Source: Eutypella sp. D-1 (lineage: Eukaryota > Ascomycota > Sordariomycetes > Xylariales > Diatrypaceae). From it: DNA of 64,000 nt. The translations under genes were made by a program, and so were the position numbers. Below the pieces are notes generated by a model. The model ran no database searches and was not told the DNA's origin. It saw only the letters and a list, made by a program, of their open reading frames with translations. Location: the NCBI GenBank assembly GCA_023313575.1, contig JAJTTP010000004.1, positions 1,240,001-1,304,000 on the forward strand, given 5' to 3'. This document shows, one piece after another, positions 1 through 11,990 of this stretch (positions are counted from its first letter, which is position 1; each line of letters opens with the position of its first letter).

Positions 1-1558
1 CTAGATCTAAATAGGCACCCCAGGGAGGTAGGTGTACTATATACCTTGACGGCAATTCACTTGACGGATAGCTCATCGACAGAAAAGGTCTGTTGGCCTA
101 GGTGACGAGTAGACTCGAGATAGACCAACCTAGTCCTCGATTCCCTGTCCCGTCTGCCGACCTGCCCGTTTGAGAGACGTGCAAGTCGCGCCCGTCGTCG
201 GTACGACGTAGTGATCTTGAGATGACAACGTGGTTCAGAAAGTATGTCTCATGATACCACCAGACGGCCGAGCCCATTCAGCGTCGGAAGACGGCCCATG
301 AACGACGGCCCAGTATACGACAACCGTCGACTACTCTGGCCATACTATCGACGTCCTGGCCGTTACAATGCCCCGGCCCTTTACCGGTACCGCGACGGAT
401 ACGGCCATTATGACCGTGGCAGGCCCCGTAAAAAGACATCACGTCCTTAACGCCTGCTGCGACCACGACGCCTGCGGCGGGGGGGTCCGGACAACTCCAG
501 AGTTACACCGCGTCGGCCAACCCAATTGGGTTGCAATACTCTGTAATATATTTATACGGTGTCTCCATTGAGCAGTGAGTTTATGCGTACCCAGGGAATG
601 CTCATGCCAACTTCTTGAGCAATCGTTGCGCACACAAACAAGTGGTTGGGCGGCACGTTACATTTTGAAATTCTGAGATAACCTACTTGCCTACGGTACC
701 TAAGTACTTAGGTTAAACGTATCATTCATCCCGGTCCACCTTGTTAGGCTCCGCCAGGCTGCACTGTCCTTTTTTATTAAGTACAATTTCGTAGTGGGGC
801 CAGACAACCGTTTCTTTCGGAACGGAACCGCTCAGAATCCGGAGCAACTAGCCATGCTGTTCCGAACGATGCGGAGTCTCTCACACCCGACTCCGATTAT
901 GCTTCCGTTTACCCTTCCCATGACTGAGTGGCTACCTACCTAGGTACACAGGTAGTGGCAGGTGCCGTCATATATCCCACCTACATATAGCTCCTTGCTA
1001 GGTACCTCGGTGGGTACTACATAGTATGTACTTAGGTGCCTAAGTGCCGTTATTTATTAAATACATACTTTTACTTTATAAGGTAACATGCTTATAAAGG
1101 GGACGTCATTTATAATAATAATGATTGATCAACCTTGAACTGACAATCAAATTGAAACACCGTGCACCACCACCACCCAGCATGTCACCACTCAGTTGTT
1201 TGCTTTATCGCTCAGGCCACATGGCAAGACTTCACCTCCCTTGAAGTTTTTTTCTTGCTCGGGAATGTCGGACACGCGCAGTACTTCTTAGGCCATCACT
1301 TTGAGGAATCACCAACTTTTATTCGACCTAGAGGGTTTCCGCCAAACTTTGATTAAACCTCAATTTTACACCACTACTCTGTTGCCGTTACGCCATATTC
1401 ATTACAATCACAGCGCAATCATTAACTTGTCCATCCTTCAGAAGCCTGAATAAAGGACACTCGAGCAACTAGGCTGTAGGGACATTTCACTAACGTAAAG
1501 CCCCGTATACCAGTTATAAGTAGGCGTATTATTCTGGCTTGCAATCTGCCAAACGACC
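1..1558. other. intergenic region, no supported gene
   Basis: Only short overlapping frames without recognisable domains occur here. Between about 690 and 1040 the sequence is rich in variants of TAGGTACCTAAGTACTTAGG, a short palindromic motif that recurs in other gene-free parts of the window (18.65-18.75 kb, 57.65 kb, 58.04 kb, 58.58 kb). The 500 bp before 1559 is presumably the promoter of the phosphotransferase gene, but I see no distinct element in it. Confidence 0.6.
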
Positions 1559-3034
1559 ATGCCGGATGATTGCGAGAATACTGCCTTGCGGGGTGGCGCC
1601 CCGGCATCAGACAAGCCTTCCCTTAGCACAGGTTCATCGTGTCCCTCGGAATATGATGGCGAATCCGATTCTTCTAGCATAGTGTACGGCCACGAGCCAT
1701 TTACTACCTTCAAGGAGCGTGTTCGAACATTTACACAACGAAGCATCTGGCCTGACACCATTCCTAATCAGAAGATTGCTATAGAGCGATTGAAAGGCGG
1801 TGGATTCAATCGCATCATCGGCCTCAGTCTCGAAACCGACGAGCCCGATCAGATGACCACCATCCGGTATATTCTCCGCGTCCCACGATTTGATGCCGCA
1901 CAAGTAGACCGTGACGTAGCCGCCTTGGAATTCATCCGGCAACATACCCGCATCGCGGCTCCGCGAGTCTTGAAGTACGACGCGACGGAGCACAACGAGC
2001 TGAACTCTCCATATATGGTTCAGAATCGTATAAACGGGACTGATCTGTTCTCTGTCTACCCGCAACTCGACCATGGTGCACGATGTCGCGTTGCGAAGGA
2101 TCTTGGACACGTCTTCCGTCAAATGCTAGCCGTCCGGAGCAGCGCTCCTGGCCGTCTAGCTCTCTCCAAAAACGACAATAACAAACATGGCGGCACACAG
2201 CTTCAGGTTGTTCCTTTTCAACCTACGAAATCATCAACTCCAACGCCATACAGTAGTGCATTCGGCGTTCAGTCAGTTCACGAGATGCTAACAGGCACCT
2301 TCCAAGCCTTTAAAGAGGATGCATCTCGACGAGACCCTGGCAACATTGCTGCGCTACAACTCATGGATGAGTTCTCCGAGATGACCACAGACTTAAGTAC
2401 GGATGGATGGCTAGATGATACATCCTATACCCTAGCTCATCTCGATCTTGCCCCTCGCAATATCCTCTTAGACCCGATGAGAAGCCCAGACGAGCCTATA
2501 ATCTCCGCAATTATCGACTGGGATAGCGCGGTATTAGCTCCTAAGTTCATGTCCTGCACTCCACCTCTCTGGCTTTGGGCCTGGAAGGAGGACGAGGACG
2601 AAGACGAGCGGACGGCCAACGATACACCAAGCACGCCAGAGGCCTGTCAGCTGAAGCGTATCTTTGAGGATGCGGCTGGTAAGGATTACATTAAGTTCGC
2701 CTATAAGCCCACCTACCGACTAGGCAGGCAGCTAGTAAGATTTGCTATCGATGGTGTGCAGTCCAATGAAGAGTTTAAGGAAGCCAAGATGATGCTACAG
2801 GAATGGCAATCGATACGGCTGGAGATTTCGACAAGCCCCCCCACTGCTAGCCACGACGAGCTGGGGTTGGGCAACGCCAACGGGAAGGCCAACGAGAAGG
2901 CCAACAAGGACCTGTTCGGTGTCAGAATTTTTAAGAGCATCGTGGAAAATATCCGCTGGTGCATTCAACGCATCATCAGCGTCATCCCCAAGTGGTTAAA
3001 AAGGAAATCGTATCGCCATCGGAAACCAAATTAG
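1559..3034 (+). CDS. phosphotransferase enzyme (APH/choline kinase-like) family protein
   Basis: This single-exon frame encodes 491 residues from a true ATG. It shows the protein-kinase-like fold of the APH family: a glycine-rich loop (LKGGGFNR, about 78-85), a conserved glutamate in the following helix (E124), the catalytic-loop motif HLDLAPRN (H294, D296, N301), and the metal-binding motif IIDWD (D320, D322). These are the residues expected for ATP-dependent phosphotransfer to a small-molecule hydroxyl. The substrate is unknown; such genes are numerous in filamentous fungi and most are uncharacterised. The C-terminal 120 residues are charged, include NANGKANEKANK (about 438-449), and end in a basic tail. 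No signal peptide or membrane segment is evident. It has no functionally related neighbour. The family call is firm; any link to antibiotic resistance would be speculation. Confidence 0.85.
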   Translation: MPDDCENTALRGGAPASDKPSLSTGSSCPSEYDGESDSSSIVYGHEPFTTFKERVRTFTQRSIWPDTIPNQKIAIERLKGGGFNRIIGLSLETDEPDQMTTIRYILRVPRFDAAQVDRDVAALEFIRQHTRIAAPRVLKYDATEHNELNSPYMVQNRINGTDLFSVYPQLDHGARCRVAKDLGHVFRQMLAVRSSAPGRLALSKNDNNKHGGTQLQVVPFQPTKSSTPTPYSSAFGVQSVHEMLTGTFQAFKEDASRRDPGNIAALQLMDEFSEMTTDLSTDGWLDDTSYTLAHLDLAPRNILLDPMRSPDEPIISAIIDWDSAVLAPKFMSCTPPLWLWAWKEDEDEDERTANDTPSTPEACQLKRIFEDAAGKDYIKFAYKPTYRLGRQLVRFAIDGVQSNEEFKEAKMMLQEWQSIRLEISTSPPTASHDELGLGNANGKANEKANKDLFGVRIFKSIVENIRWCIQRIISVIPKWLKRKSYRHRKPN

Positions 3035-5721
3035 TCCATTGTTTAACTAGGTGACCGTGGACGGTGGTCCAATTCCTTTGTCAACTACTGGATCCCTAAG
3101 TCAAGAGCGTCGACCGCCTACAGGAGTACCTCGGTCTATTGGACACCAACATAACCAAAGAGTAGGTCAAGCAGATTCCGAGTCTGAACCGGGGCCTGCC
3201 CTTCAACTAGCCTTCCAACGGGCTACCATGCTAGCGAGAAATCGGATGAGCAAATAGGAACAGAGGGACAAATGCAACAGGCGTATTTAGTGGTGAAATT
3301 TATCCGGTGGCGTGGTGCCACGCCAAAACAATATGATACTTGATTTGTCTTCAATGTCATCATCTTGACCACGGGGATCATTTCCAAGAGTGAGTTATCA
3401 CCGGCAAATCATGCAGCAGAAGAGCCACACCGGGTAGGCAGCAATACGATAGTGATCGCGGTGCCCTACCTTACGGGTACAACAGCCGCGACGACCGCTT
3501 ACCGGGAGAATCATGACTTTAAACGTCTGTGGGAGTCTGTGTGTGATGCGCAAAGTCGCATTCACCCCATTTTCAAAATCGGAAGCGGGAAGGCCTGTCC
3601 TAGTCATATTTACAAATCAATGCATGCTTGTGCGAACTTCCCGATTGACTAACGGCTCGGGGAATGAGGACTACATCACAAGCCGTGGAATATTGTCAGC
3701 TCGAGGACTGACCATCTCATTCTACCCTTATACACCCGTGCGAGGCGCCACGTGGTACCGAGGCGATAGCAGTTGTATCGAGAACGAGGTAACAAGCCGA
3801 GATCAGATAGGACAGTCCATGCAGAATGAATATCCCTAATGAAAACATTGGCTATATTGACCTTCATTGCATCTCGATATAAGAACCCATTACTCAGTGC
3901 CGGTTCGGCCATTGTGTTGCCTTCTTCCAGCGGAAGTCGAGGAGTTCCGGCAGTAGCGGGGCCGGCCCGGGAACAGGTGGGGCCTCGAGCAGTGCAGGTG
4001 GGACCAACGCTAAGGACGGCTCTGGCAGTTCTGGTAGCACTAGTATTGGCTGAGAGGCCATGTCTCAACCACCACGCATAGATCACACCACCATTCAATG
4101 TCTAGAGCTACCAGTCCTACCCGCCCTAATTATCCCTCGGGTATCGCCGTTTCTCGATAGTCTATATGCGAACCCTAGATATCTAGGTAGGCATTCAAGC
4201 AACATCCGAAATCGTGCGATATCCGGGGCCGACACCCGTGAATTGCCGGTCAAGCCGGTTTGCCGCAGTCTTCGTAGTGAATCGAGGATCATCTGATATC
4301 CTGATCGTCGCCCCCTAATAATATGGCTGCTCATGAGTGGTGGAATACGCTTCCAGGCAAGACATGGAATATACTGCGAGCGCCTGACGATGAGGCCCAC
4401 CTGCTTCCGGTGCTACGCCGCGGATCAATATAGCCATTCATAACTTAAAGCAAACTAAGTTGCATTCTACTCACTGATTGTGCAATAACGTAGGTATTTT
4501 GAGATCCGGTAAGGGGTAAAGGGCTCGTGGCCTACTTAGCGACAGCCTCTTACGTCAGATTCTTAACTGGGATTCCAGATATCAGACAGATATGGGTATC
4601 ACTGGTACAACCCCTTAGTGCAACGCCGACGACATGTGAGTAAGTCAGCAATTTGTAGATGGCCATCTCGATTGCCACCCAGCGACCACATACTCTACTA
4701 CATGCCAGGGATCTCGTGAATTGAAGTCACAGTTCGCAGCCATGCGCCGACTGGATTATCCGTCGTCATCTTTTGATCTGCGTAGTTGTGAATCCAAGCA
4801 TATTTCGATTTTCGTATCAGAGTACCTTCCTTTCCTCATGTAAGTCAATGTTATCTATGCATGCAGCGGATCACTCATACTCGAGAAAGTGTAAGCTATG
4901 GTACCTGGATATATTGCCAAGTTTGGATACAGCTGAGGTCGACTTGCCATCAGATGCATGTATGATAAACCTGTTCTTATTGGTCGGAGGTCATATGCGA
5001 TCCCCAAATCCCCACACGCCAATGTAGCTGGCATAGTTCCTTGACATACAGACATGTCAGCTACCTGAGATCCCCTTCACCGTCTTGATAGCCATTCGAA
5101 GTTTCCAGGACCTCGCCTATCTAACACCATTCACTACTCTTCCACCTTGTTGTAGCAAAAATGAGACATCATGAATAACTATGATGCGGGAAGCTTGGCC
5201 ATCTGTATATCTTAATCAGTATAAGGGCTTACATACTGTACATGTATCTTCGGCTGATAGCGGGTCCGGCAGTTCAGCCTCACTTCAAGAATCTACCTCC
5301 TATTACTGTTTCGACCCAAGCCTGCAAAACCGCGAAGCCACAATGAACGCCCACGGCTAACCACCTGCGTCAGTTGGGCGGATATGCCCCTATTACCTCA
5401 ATCGTGAGACAGTGATTTAGGTTTAGGATACTGATGGGGCCCCTGGACTGAACGGGTAAGACAGAATCTGACAAGTCCCTGCAAGATGATGAAAATCACC
5501 AACATCCAGAGAGACGATTCAGGGGACACGCAGTGTTTCTAATGTAGATATTATTGATGGGAAAACTATAAATATGGTCGTGGAATCCTTATTGAGATAG
5601 AAAAAACAGATTGCCCAAACCACCCAAATCATTCCTCTCAGACACCAAAGAGTTGAACCCACTAATACACCATTACAATTCCTCTTTTCACTTCCTCGTA
5701 CACGAAGACACATCTTTCAAT
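3035..5721. other. gene-poor stretch; one doubtful Ser/Gly-rich secreted-type frame
   Basis: No frame here has a recognisable domain. The only candidate starts with an ATG at 3839: its first residues (MKTLAILTFIAS) resemble a signal peptide. The following segment (3915-4051) reads in another frame as a Ser/Gly-rich tail ending at a TGA at 4049-4051. The two frames can be joined only by a frameshift or an implausibly short intron of about 34 nt, so this may be a decayed small secreted protein or chance. The last 200 bp serve as the promoter and 5' leader of the cysteine-rich gene at 5722. Confidence 0.35.
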
Positions 5722-6244
5722 ATGAAGTTCAACGTCGGTATCCTCATCGCTATCCAGGCTGTTGGCGCCTTCTCCTCCGCCGTCGTGCGCGACGCAGAGG
5801 CCGAGTGCTCTAACCTCGGTGGCGTCATGTCGCTGGACAATCTCCCCGCCGAGGTGGACGTGGGGGCTGTCCGACAGTGCGTCGATGGCCCCTCCGGCTC
5901 ATCTGAGACCTCCGAATTGGAGAAGCGAGAGTGCTGGTACGGCAAGGACGTTGGATGTAGCAAGAGCGGCTACTGCTACAAGAAGTGTGGCGAGAAGAAC
6001 TCCGGTATGCTCTACGAAGAAATGCACATTCCCTCATCTCCTCCCAACTCCTATTACCCCACACTATCCATAAAGACATGGCCATTCGTATTAATGTGGA
6101 CAATAAAAAGGCACATGGTGCTGGACCGCTAGGAACAACGGTTTCGGTGACTGGTACACTTGCTCGAAGGATAGCGAATGCAAGTCCAGCATGGCTTGTG
6201 GTCAGGCCATCGACGGCTGCAAGGACTGCGGATGCAGCTGCTAG
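5722..6244 (+). CDS. small secreted cysteine-rich protein with Kex2-type propeptide (candidate effector)
   Basis: Two exons (5722-6004 and 6111-6244) joined over a 106-nt intron (GTATGC...AAAAG) give 138 residues. Residues 1-20 form a classical signal peptide. A propeptide with two cysteines runs to a dibasic LEKR site (66-69), the consensus for Kex2 processing. The predicted mature part of 69 residues has 12 cysteines (71, 79, 85, 89, 98, 112, 118, 124, 131, 134, 136, 138), enough for six disulfides, and ends in CKDCGCSC. An alternative acceptor at 6131-6132 puts the second exon in a cysteine-free frame, so 6109-6110 is preferred. I know no firm family name; small Cys-rich secreted proteins of this build are common in fungi as effectors or antimicrobial peptides. 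Secretion and processing are well supported; the function is not known. Confidence 0.8.
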
Positions 6245-7267
6245 AATGCCAATGGGCTAGGGGGATAAGCAACCGTGTTGATGATAGGCTTGGTGATGCA
6301 GTGAGGGGCTGGGTATAAAACTTCTATTCGATATTAGACTATTTGGCGGAAAGAGAAAAGTGATGTATCTCATTTCGATAGGATAAATTTCCAATGAGTT
6401 ATCACATCGTCCAGGTGCAATATATTGAGTTCCGACCAGTTTACGGACCAGATCTGTGATCAACCCTGTATATGGATCGTGGGGAATTTACGCTGTAGTT
6501 AGTGATATGGGTCCATCACATCGTCTCATAATATCTATCGCCGTGGCAAAGTTGTCATATATTACATTGATGATGTGACCATTCCATCCTAAGCTCCTGA
6601 TAGCCCAAAGACCCTAGTAACCCGAGTAGAGTAGAATATTCGTTTCAAGAACAACCTGAGGCCCCTGGATATTAGAACCATTTCTCTCGGGATCCATCCA
6701 CCCCCAGAGCGATTATCTAGCGACGTGAGGAGAATTTATGAGATACTTTCATCTTAATCTTAAGCAGTCCCGAACACAAGATGATATGGAAGTGTTCCTT
6801 GTGCTACGAACTGATAAGTTGCTTGCTAGCTGCTTGGCGTATCAAGCCACAACAGCCACGATGCCACCCGCCACAGTAAGGTTTAAGAGATGGCAGGTCA
6901 CAAGTTCGTAGTAGGTTGTCAAGAACATCAATTTCCCTTTTCGGCAACATCAGTTCCAATTGTTCAATCCCACAATATCATTATCAAAAGTTCCCTATTG
7001 TGCAACCGAAGATTCTGTATATATATCTTATTGTTATGTTACAAAAGCACGCAACCTCATCCGCTGCCAGCTAAAGACGCAGCAAGGACGCTAATAAGGG
7101 GTACAGGCTATAGGGAGGGGCTTGCCTAGGTCTGATCAGGACCCGTACCACTTTGCCGGTTACCTATCAACAGCACTATCTGGTGAGATATTCTGTTGCA
7201 GTTATATTAATTTCGCCGCCTCTTGCGTACACGAAGAAACCTGCAAGCACGTCAATCAATCCATCTG
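6245..7267. other. intergenic region between the Cys-rich and SET genes
   Basis: This region holds the 3' flank of the cysteine-rich gene and the promoter of the methyltransferase gene. Short frames at 6257-6463 and 6890-7129 show no domain. A codon-like extension of the downstream gene back to 7223 starts with TTG, not ATG, and is taken as untranslated leader. Confidence 0.6.
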
Positions 7268-8587
7268 ATGGCGGCCAGTTCAGAGCGATATGACGCCCTT
7301 ATCCAGTGGGTAGAGCAGGCTGGCGGCAGCCTCAATGCCGCAGTCGAAGTCTACCACAATGAGGTCACCAAGGGGTCGTTCCGTGTGAGAGCCGGATGCA
7401 AGGTCGAGAAAGGGGATTCCATCGTTACGCTGCCCCTGTCGAGGTCCCTCTCCTTCCTGAACGCCCTAAGTGGCCACCCGGATTTCACCGATGTCTCCTT
7501 CCCGCATATCGTGGCCCCGGAGAACTCACCTTACTTTCCCGTAGGGTTTCTGAAAGAAACCCCACCACATGTGGTTAATCGCTTCTTTCTCATGCAGCAG
7601 TATCTCCTGGGCCGGGACTCATTGTGGTGGCCGTACATCCGGACGTTGCCTCAACCGGAGCACTTAGGGGGCTCATTGCCAGCCATGTGGCCGTCGGATG
7701 ATCTCGAGTTTCTAGCGGGTACAAACGCCCATGTGGCAGTGGAGGAAATCAAGTCGAACCTGAAGAAGGAGTACAAGCAAGCAATCAAACTGCTGCCAGA
7801 AAAGTTCGCCTCCGAGTACACGCGACCCCTATACCTCTGGGCCTACAGCATATTCACGAGCCGGAGCTTTCGGCCCTCGCTCATCCTCCCCTTCGCAGAC
7901 ACTGAGCAGCTCCCATGCGAGATAGACGACTTCTCGGTCCTCCTGCCATTATTTGACATTGGGAACCACTCGCCGGCGGCACTAGCATCGTGGTCAACAG
8001 ACCAAGAGGGTCGGACGTGCAGGCTACAGTCAGAACAGCCCTATGTGGCGGGTGATCAGGTGTTCAACAATTATGGACTTAAAACCAATGCGGAGCTGCT
8101 TCTGGGGTATGGATTTATTCTGCCCGAGACGCCGAGCTTCCATAATGATTACGTCCACGTTAAGACGCGGCCGAACCCTGAGGAAGGTGACCTCGCCGCC
8201 ACACACATCGTGTCGCTACGGGCCATGTCGGACCCAAGCTCACTAATTGGGCGTTCGCGGCGCATGGCGCCCGGTCTGTCACACGTCCTGGAGCGTTTCG
8301 CACACGTTCAGGATTCGCTCGTCGTGCTGCTCTACGAGACCATAACCAAGGGCGGCAAGGCCACTGTAGAGGAGATCATGCAGGGCGACATCCCGGATGA
8401 AGTGAAGGCGCAGATCATCAACGCACTCGGATCCAAGCTTAGCATGGATCTCGACGAGCTCGAGGCTCACGATCCCGAGTACGAGCCCTCAAACCGCAAC
8501 CAGGAATTAGCGCTCCAGTATCGGGAGCAGTGCAGAAAGGTGCTGGAAGGCACGCTAATCAGCCTCTCGGAGCCGGAATTACCATAA
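7268..8587 (+). CDS. SET-domain protein lysine methyltransferase (RKM/SETD6/LSMT type)
   Basis: This is an intact single-exon gene of 439 residues from the ATG at 7268; the frame is open upstream only from a TTG. It has the split-SET architecture of the Rubisco-LSMT/SETD6/Rkm class: an N-terminal SET part, a long insert, then the signature motifs DIGNHSP (230-236) and NNYGLKTNAELLLGYGF (267-283), which contribute the S-adenosylmethionine pocket and the catalytic tyrosine. The segment WAYSIFTSRSF (191-201) before them is also typical. A helical C-terminal substrate-binding region follows. Known members methylate lysines of ribosomal proteins or other cytosolic and nuclear targets; the substrate here cannot be told from sequence. 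The length is normal for the class and no break is seen. Confidence 0.88.
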   Translation: MAASSERYDALIQWVEQAGGSLNAAVEVYHNEVTKGSFRVRAGCKVEKGDSIVTLPLSRSLSFLNALSGHPDFTDVSFPHIVAPENSPYFPVGFLKETPPHVVNRFFLMQQYLLGRDSLWWPYIRTLPQPEHLGGSLPAMWPSDDLEFLAGTNAHVAVEEIKSNLKKEYKQAIKLLPEKFASEYTRPLYLWAYSIFTSRSFRPSLILPFADTEQLPCEIDDFSVLLPLFDIGNHSPAALASWSTDQEGRTCRLQSEQPYVAGDQVFNNYGLKTNAELLLGYGFILPETPSFHNDYVHVKTRPNPEEGDLAATHIVSLRAMSDPSSLIGRSRRMAPGLSHVLERFAHVQDSLVVLLYETITKGGKATVEEIMQGDIPDEVKAQIINALGSKLSMDLDELEAHDPEYEPSNRNQELALQYREQCRKVLEGTLISLSEPELP

Positions 8588-9343
8588 TCAAACGGTAACG
8601 GCGCAGGCTTGTGTCTTAAAGTTGTTTGTACCTAGTTTCCTAGCAAATGGCTTGGCGAACCCGGGGTCGAGTACTGCCGACCCGACTGGCTGAGAGGCTA
8701 CGTGAGTCGGATTAGCGAACCTGGCTACGGTAGACTCTGGCTTCAGCAGTAGCTTCAGTGGCAGCAATTTATCCAAAGCCACCTCACTCCTTGCCTTTCC
8801 TATGTTTCTAGATGCGCCTTCATGCACGGCCTGGTGACATGCAGGGCCAAAATAGATCAATACATGTCGTTACGGCCTGTGGCCGATTAATGGCAGGCCG
8901 CTCGCAGGTACACGACATGCAAGAAGCCTACCGGTCTGCGGTGGGCCTTCTCCCTCAAGGAATATAAGACCAAAACTTCATTACTACGATGTAGCTATCC
9001 TATATAACCCTCTCCGGTAAAACGAAAACATGTTCCATAACTCTTCCCCCCTGACCGGCATTAAAACAGCAAACTCCTTTATTTGGGGGGTATCACAATG
9101 ACATTCTTTCGCCGCCGAGTCTCCATTTTTGATTCGTCAACCGATACCCAAGAACTCCGGAAAAATATGGAGAAAACATAAGACACCCAAGGCGATAACC
9201 ATAACAATGACATAGAATGCCCGAGTAAGCGGGGAGAGAATAAGCCACATCGTACGCCACGCGCATTCTGTTCCAAGCCCTCGTCGTATCATAAGATTCA
9301 TCGTACATACTCGATTGCGTCGCCGTCGCTATCGATGGTTGAT
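8588..9343. other. intergenic region between convergent genes
   Basis: This stretch holds the 3' flanks of the SET gene (plus) and the Ser-rich gene (minus). One 90-codon frame on the minus strand abuts the SET stop but has no recognisable domain. I see no other feature. Confidence 0.6.
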
Positions 9344-10103
9344 TTATACGTGAAGACTGGTTGCTGTAGTGGTTGCGGGCTGTGACCTTGGGCGCCAGCC
9401 ACCACAGCCAGCACCACCGCCGCCGAGAGCAAGTTCGGCATCATCGGGCAAGAGCGTCATGTTCTCGTTCAGTAGGTCGAGACACGCTTTTGAAGCTGCA
9501 AATCGTGTTAGGTGGCGAAAGAGATTGGATGTAAGAACAGCGGAAAGGAAATGGGGCAAGGGGGCGGCTAGTTGAGACAAAACGCAGTGGAGACTTACGT
9601 AGTAGTAGGCTGGCATCACCGGAGCTGAGGGCGGCGCTCATGCGTGCTGAGTTATAGCAGCCGTAGATCTGCTGCAGTGCGAGCATACGGCGCCAGAGCC
9701 TCTCCGGGTCGCCGTCGGTTCCCTCTTCCAGAGCCCGCAGCGAGTCGCGCCGCCGGCTGGAACTGCTTCCGGCGCTGCTCGTGCTGCCGCTCCTCGTGTT
9801 CTTCTTGCTACAGCTGCTGCTACAGCAGCTGGCTGTCATCGAAGAGGTGGGCGATGCGCATTCGGAGACTGGTGACGACGACCTCGACGTCACGGCGTGT
9901 GTTGATGCTGAGGCCGATCCCAGGTCGAGATCGGCGAGGCCGTGCACGGAGGCAACGGAGCCGCAGGCACCATCCATCGTTATCGATATGTCGAGTGCCC
10001 CGCCACCCAGCTGCGTGGGCAGGGGCTCTGAGAGTGGACAGGGGGTGATAGCGTCGATATCGTCGATGGCAGCCGGCATTCTCGATCTGTTTGGTCTCGG
10101 CAT
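9344..10103 (-). CDS. uncharacterised Ser-rich protein with a conserved-looking C-terminal segment
   Basis: Two exons on the minus strand (9599-10103, then 9344-9495) are joined over a 103-nt intron with clean GTAAGT and TTGCAG borders and matching phase, giving 218 residues. The protein starts MPRPNRSRMPAAIDDIDAI, continues through a low-complexity Ser/Thr and Ser/Cys/Lys region, and then reaches an ordered segment around the splice junction: ERLWRRMLALQQIYGCYN, a short helix, then SKACLDLLNENMTLLPDD. That segment looks like a constrained fungal domain. There is no signal peptide or membrane segment. A longer unspliced frame extends beyond both ends but loses the coherent C-terminus, so the spliced form is preferred. 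I do not recognise the family; nuclear or cytosolic location is inferred only from composition. Confidence 0.68.
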
Positions 10104-10835
10104 GTTTTCTTTTTCGTCTAGGTAGTTCTTGGAACCTTTTGTTTTAAGCGAATGCCGCCTTTGTCTATGCTTGGCCGTAGGTAGATAGACCTTAAGCCAA
10201 CACGGGTTTCGTTTCAACGTCGACGAGTATGTGGATCGGTCTTATCCTTTTGTGTATGTGTGTAGGAACCACCGAACTTTTTAAAAGTGAGAGGGCGGCG
10301 AAGATGTAGTTTACATAATTATACTTATGTCTGTCTACGAGAGAAGGAAGGGTCCGGACTACAGGGACAGGGCGGAAGGGCGGAAGGACCGGGCATTATA
10401 TACCAGATAGGCCGGTAGGGTAAACGGCACGTCCGCCTGCCACGCAGCCAAGGTACCGCCCGTACCGATACTTCAACACATCTATAGGTGGGTGGTTAAC
10501 TAATGGGATGCGATAGGATGGAGTCACCCAAGGTGGGAATAGTAACCCACCTACATAATACATCCCTACCTACCCTTACCTACCCGACCTAGCCTACTTT
10601 ACCTATTTGATCAGCTCTTGTCTTGTCTGTATATCCAAGCACGGGATGGTGCATGCTCTGAGCTAGGTGTTAGTCATTGTTGTTTAGAGAGCTGCGTAAG
10701 TCAGTGTGATAGGTTCATAGGAAATCAACTCTTCCATTCTCTTCCCTGTTTATTGACCTTCATATGGTTCCGTGCTGCCCAATCGCGACAGCCTCCCTCG
10801 TCATCCCGTCTGGCCCGCGCGGTGTGTCACGCACG

Positions 10836-10860
10836 CACACACACACACACACACACACAC
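10836..10860. repeat. (CA)n microsatellite
   Basis: About twelve and a half uninterrupted CA units are flanked by GC-rich sequence. This is a simple-sequence tract with no coding context. Confidence 0.95.
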
Positions 10861-11967
10861 GCCCCCGGGGAGCCTGGAACGCTGGTTTCTTAAGGTTTGT
10901 CCCGAGTCAAACTAGACGAGTGTCGACTAACGACATCATGAATATGGTTTCCCGCTTCTCCGGGTCCGATCTAACTACCCAAGCCACCCAGGAAGCTGTA
11001 GTATATCGGCCATTAACGACGCTAACTTTCCGGTCCCAAGCTCCCCGACATGTGAACACTTCGTAGGCTAGTGTTCTAGTCTGGATTGCCTGGCGGTACC
11101 ACTGTCAAGACAAGACTGACCTCGTCACATCTCAAGGACGGTGTAGCATCGGAAGGGGTGATGACTGCAAACCTGTTATGTAGCGAACTTGGTTGGGATG
11201 GCCCATGCTCTTTTTCTTTCTCTTTTTCGTACAAGTATGTACCCAGTTAGGCACAGCATCACCAAACCACATACCCAAGACACCCCTACTCAAAACCAAC
11301 ACATAACAAGCTTTTTCCTGACATGGTGCTAAAAGAAAGAAAAGGACCTGTCATGATGTGCCCTGACCAGATGGTCCATCCACTACGCCTTGCTTGGGTG
11401 CGTACCAACCCTTACCTACAAGGTTCATTTAGCGCCAGCCTGTGCCCAGCGGTCGCAGATCGCGTCCAACTACCGAGGAACTACCCTGCAGCCCGCTATC
11501 GGCAGCCCGATTCGTACCTCATTTATAAATTAGTTAGATACCAGTACGTATCGACGACGGAGTGGCGCAGATGGACACCAGTGCTTTGGGGCTACCCCCA
11601 TCAGCAGCGTCACGAGGGATGTTGTCGTCGTCCACCCTGTAGAATCCTGCCATCGCTCAGCCCCGTTCCGGCTTCTTAGAAATCCTACTCATCCGTGGCG
11701 CCCGCGTGCATGTGTTTCGCGTCGCTGGAAAGAAAAGGGATCAGTATGAGGAATTCCAGTGCTATTTCCGGCATGACGTGGTATGTGGTTAGTTAGTTGG
11801 CACGTTGAATTATATTGCTGTACGGCACAGCACAGCCCAGCTTCAATGGGTAAGCCCAGCAAATCATGCCGTGCGACCAACTCCGGACCCCGAAGAACTC
11901 AAATACCTGGGGGGCTTTGAACAAAGCCTGGCCGCTGACTCGGCATAAGCAATAAGCAGGCTGTTGC

Positions 11968-11990
11968 AAAAAAAAAAAAAAAAAAAAAAA
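11968..11990. repeat. poly(A) tract of 23 bases
   Basis: An uninterrupted run of 23 A lies in gene-free sequence. No retroelement remnant is recognisable upstream, so it is reported only as a homopolymer. Confidence 0.9.

Noticed and set aside
3051..3257. 68-codon frame just after the phosphotransferase gene
   Set aside because: It begins with GTG, shows no domain, and looks like 3' flanking sequence.
8588..8860. 90-codon minus-strand frame adjoining the SET gene stop
   Set aside because: No domain, and the composition looks random. It lies in the 3' flank between convergent genes.
9441..10217. 258-codon unspliced minus-strand frame
   Set aside because: Its upstream extension lies before the likely ATG at 10103 and its end runs into an intron. 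The spliced model gives a more coherent C-terminus.
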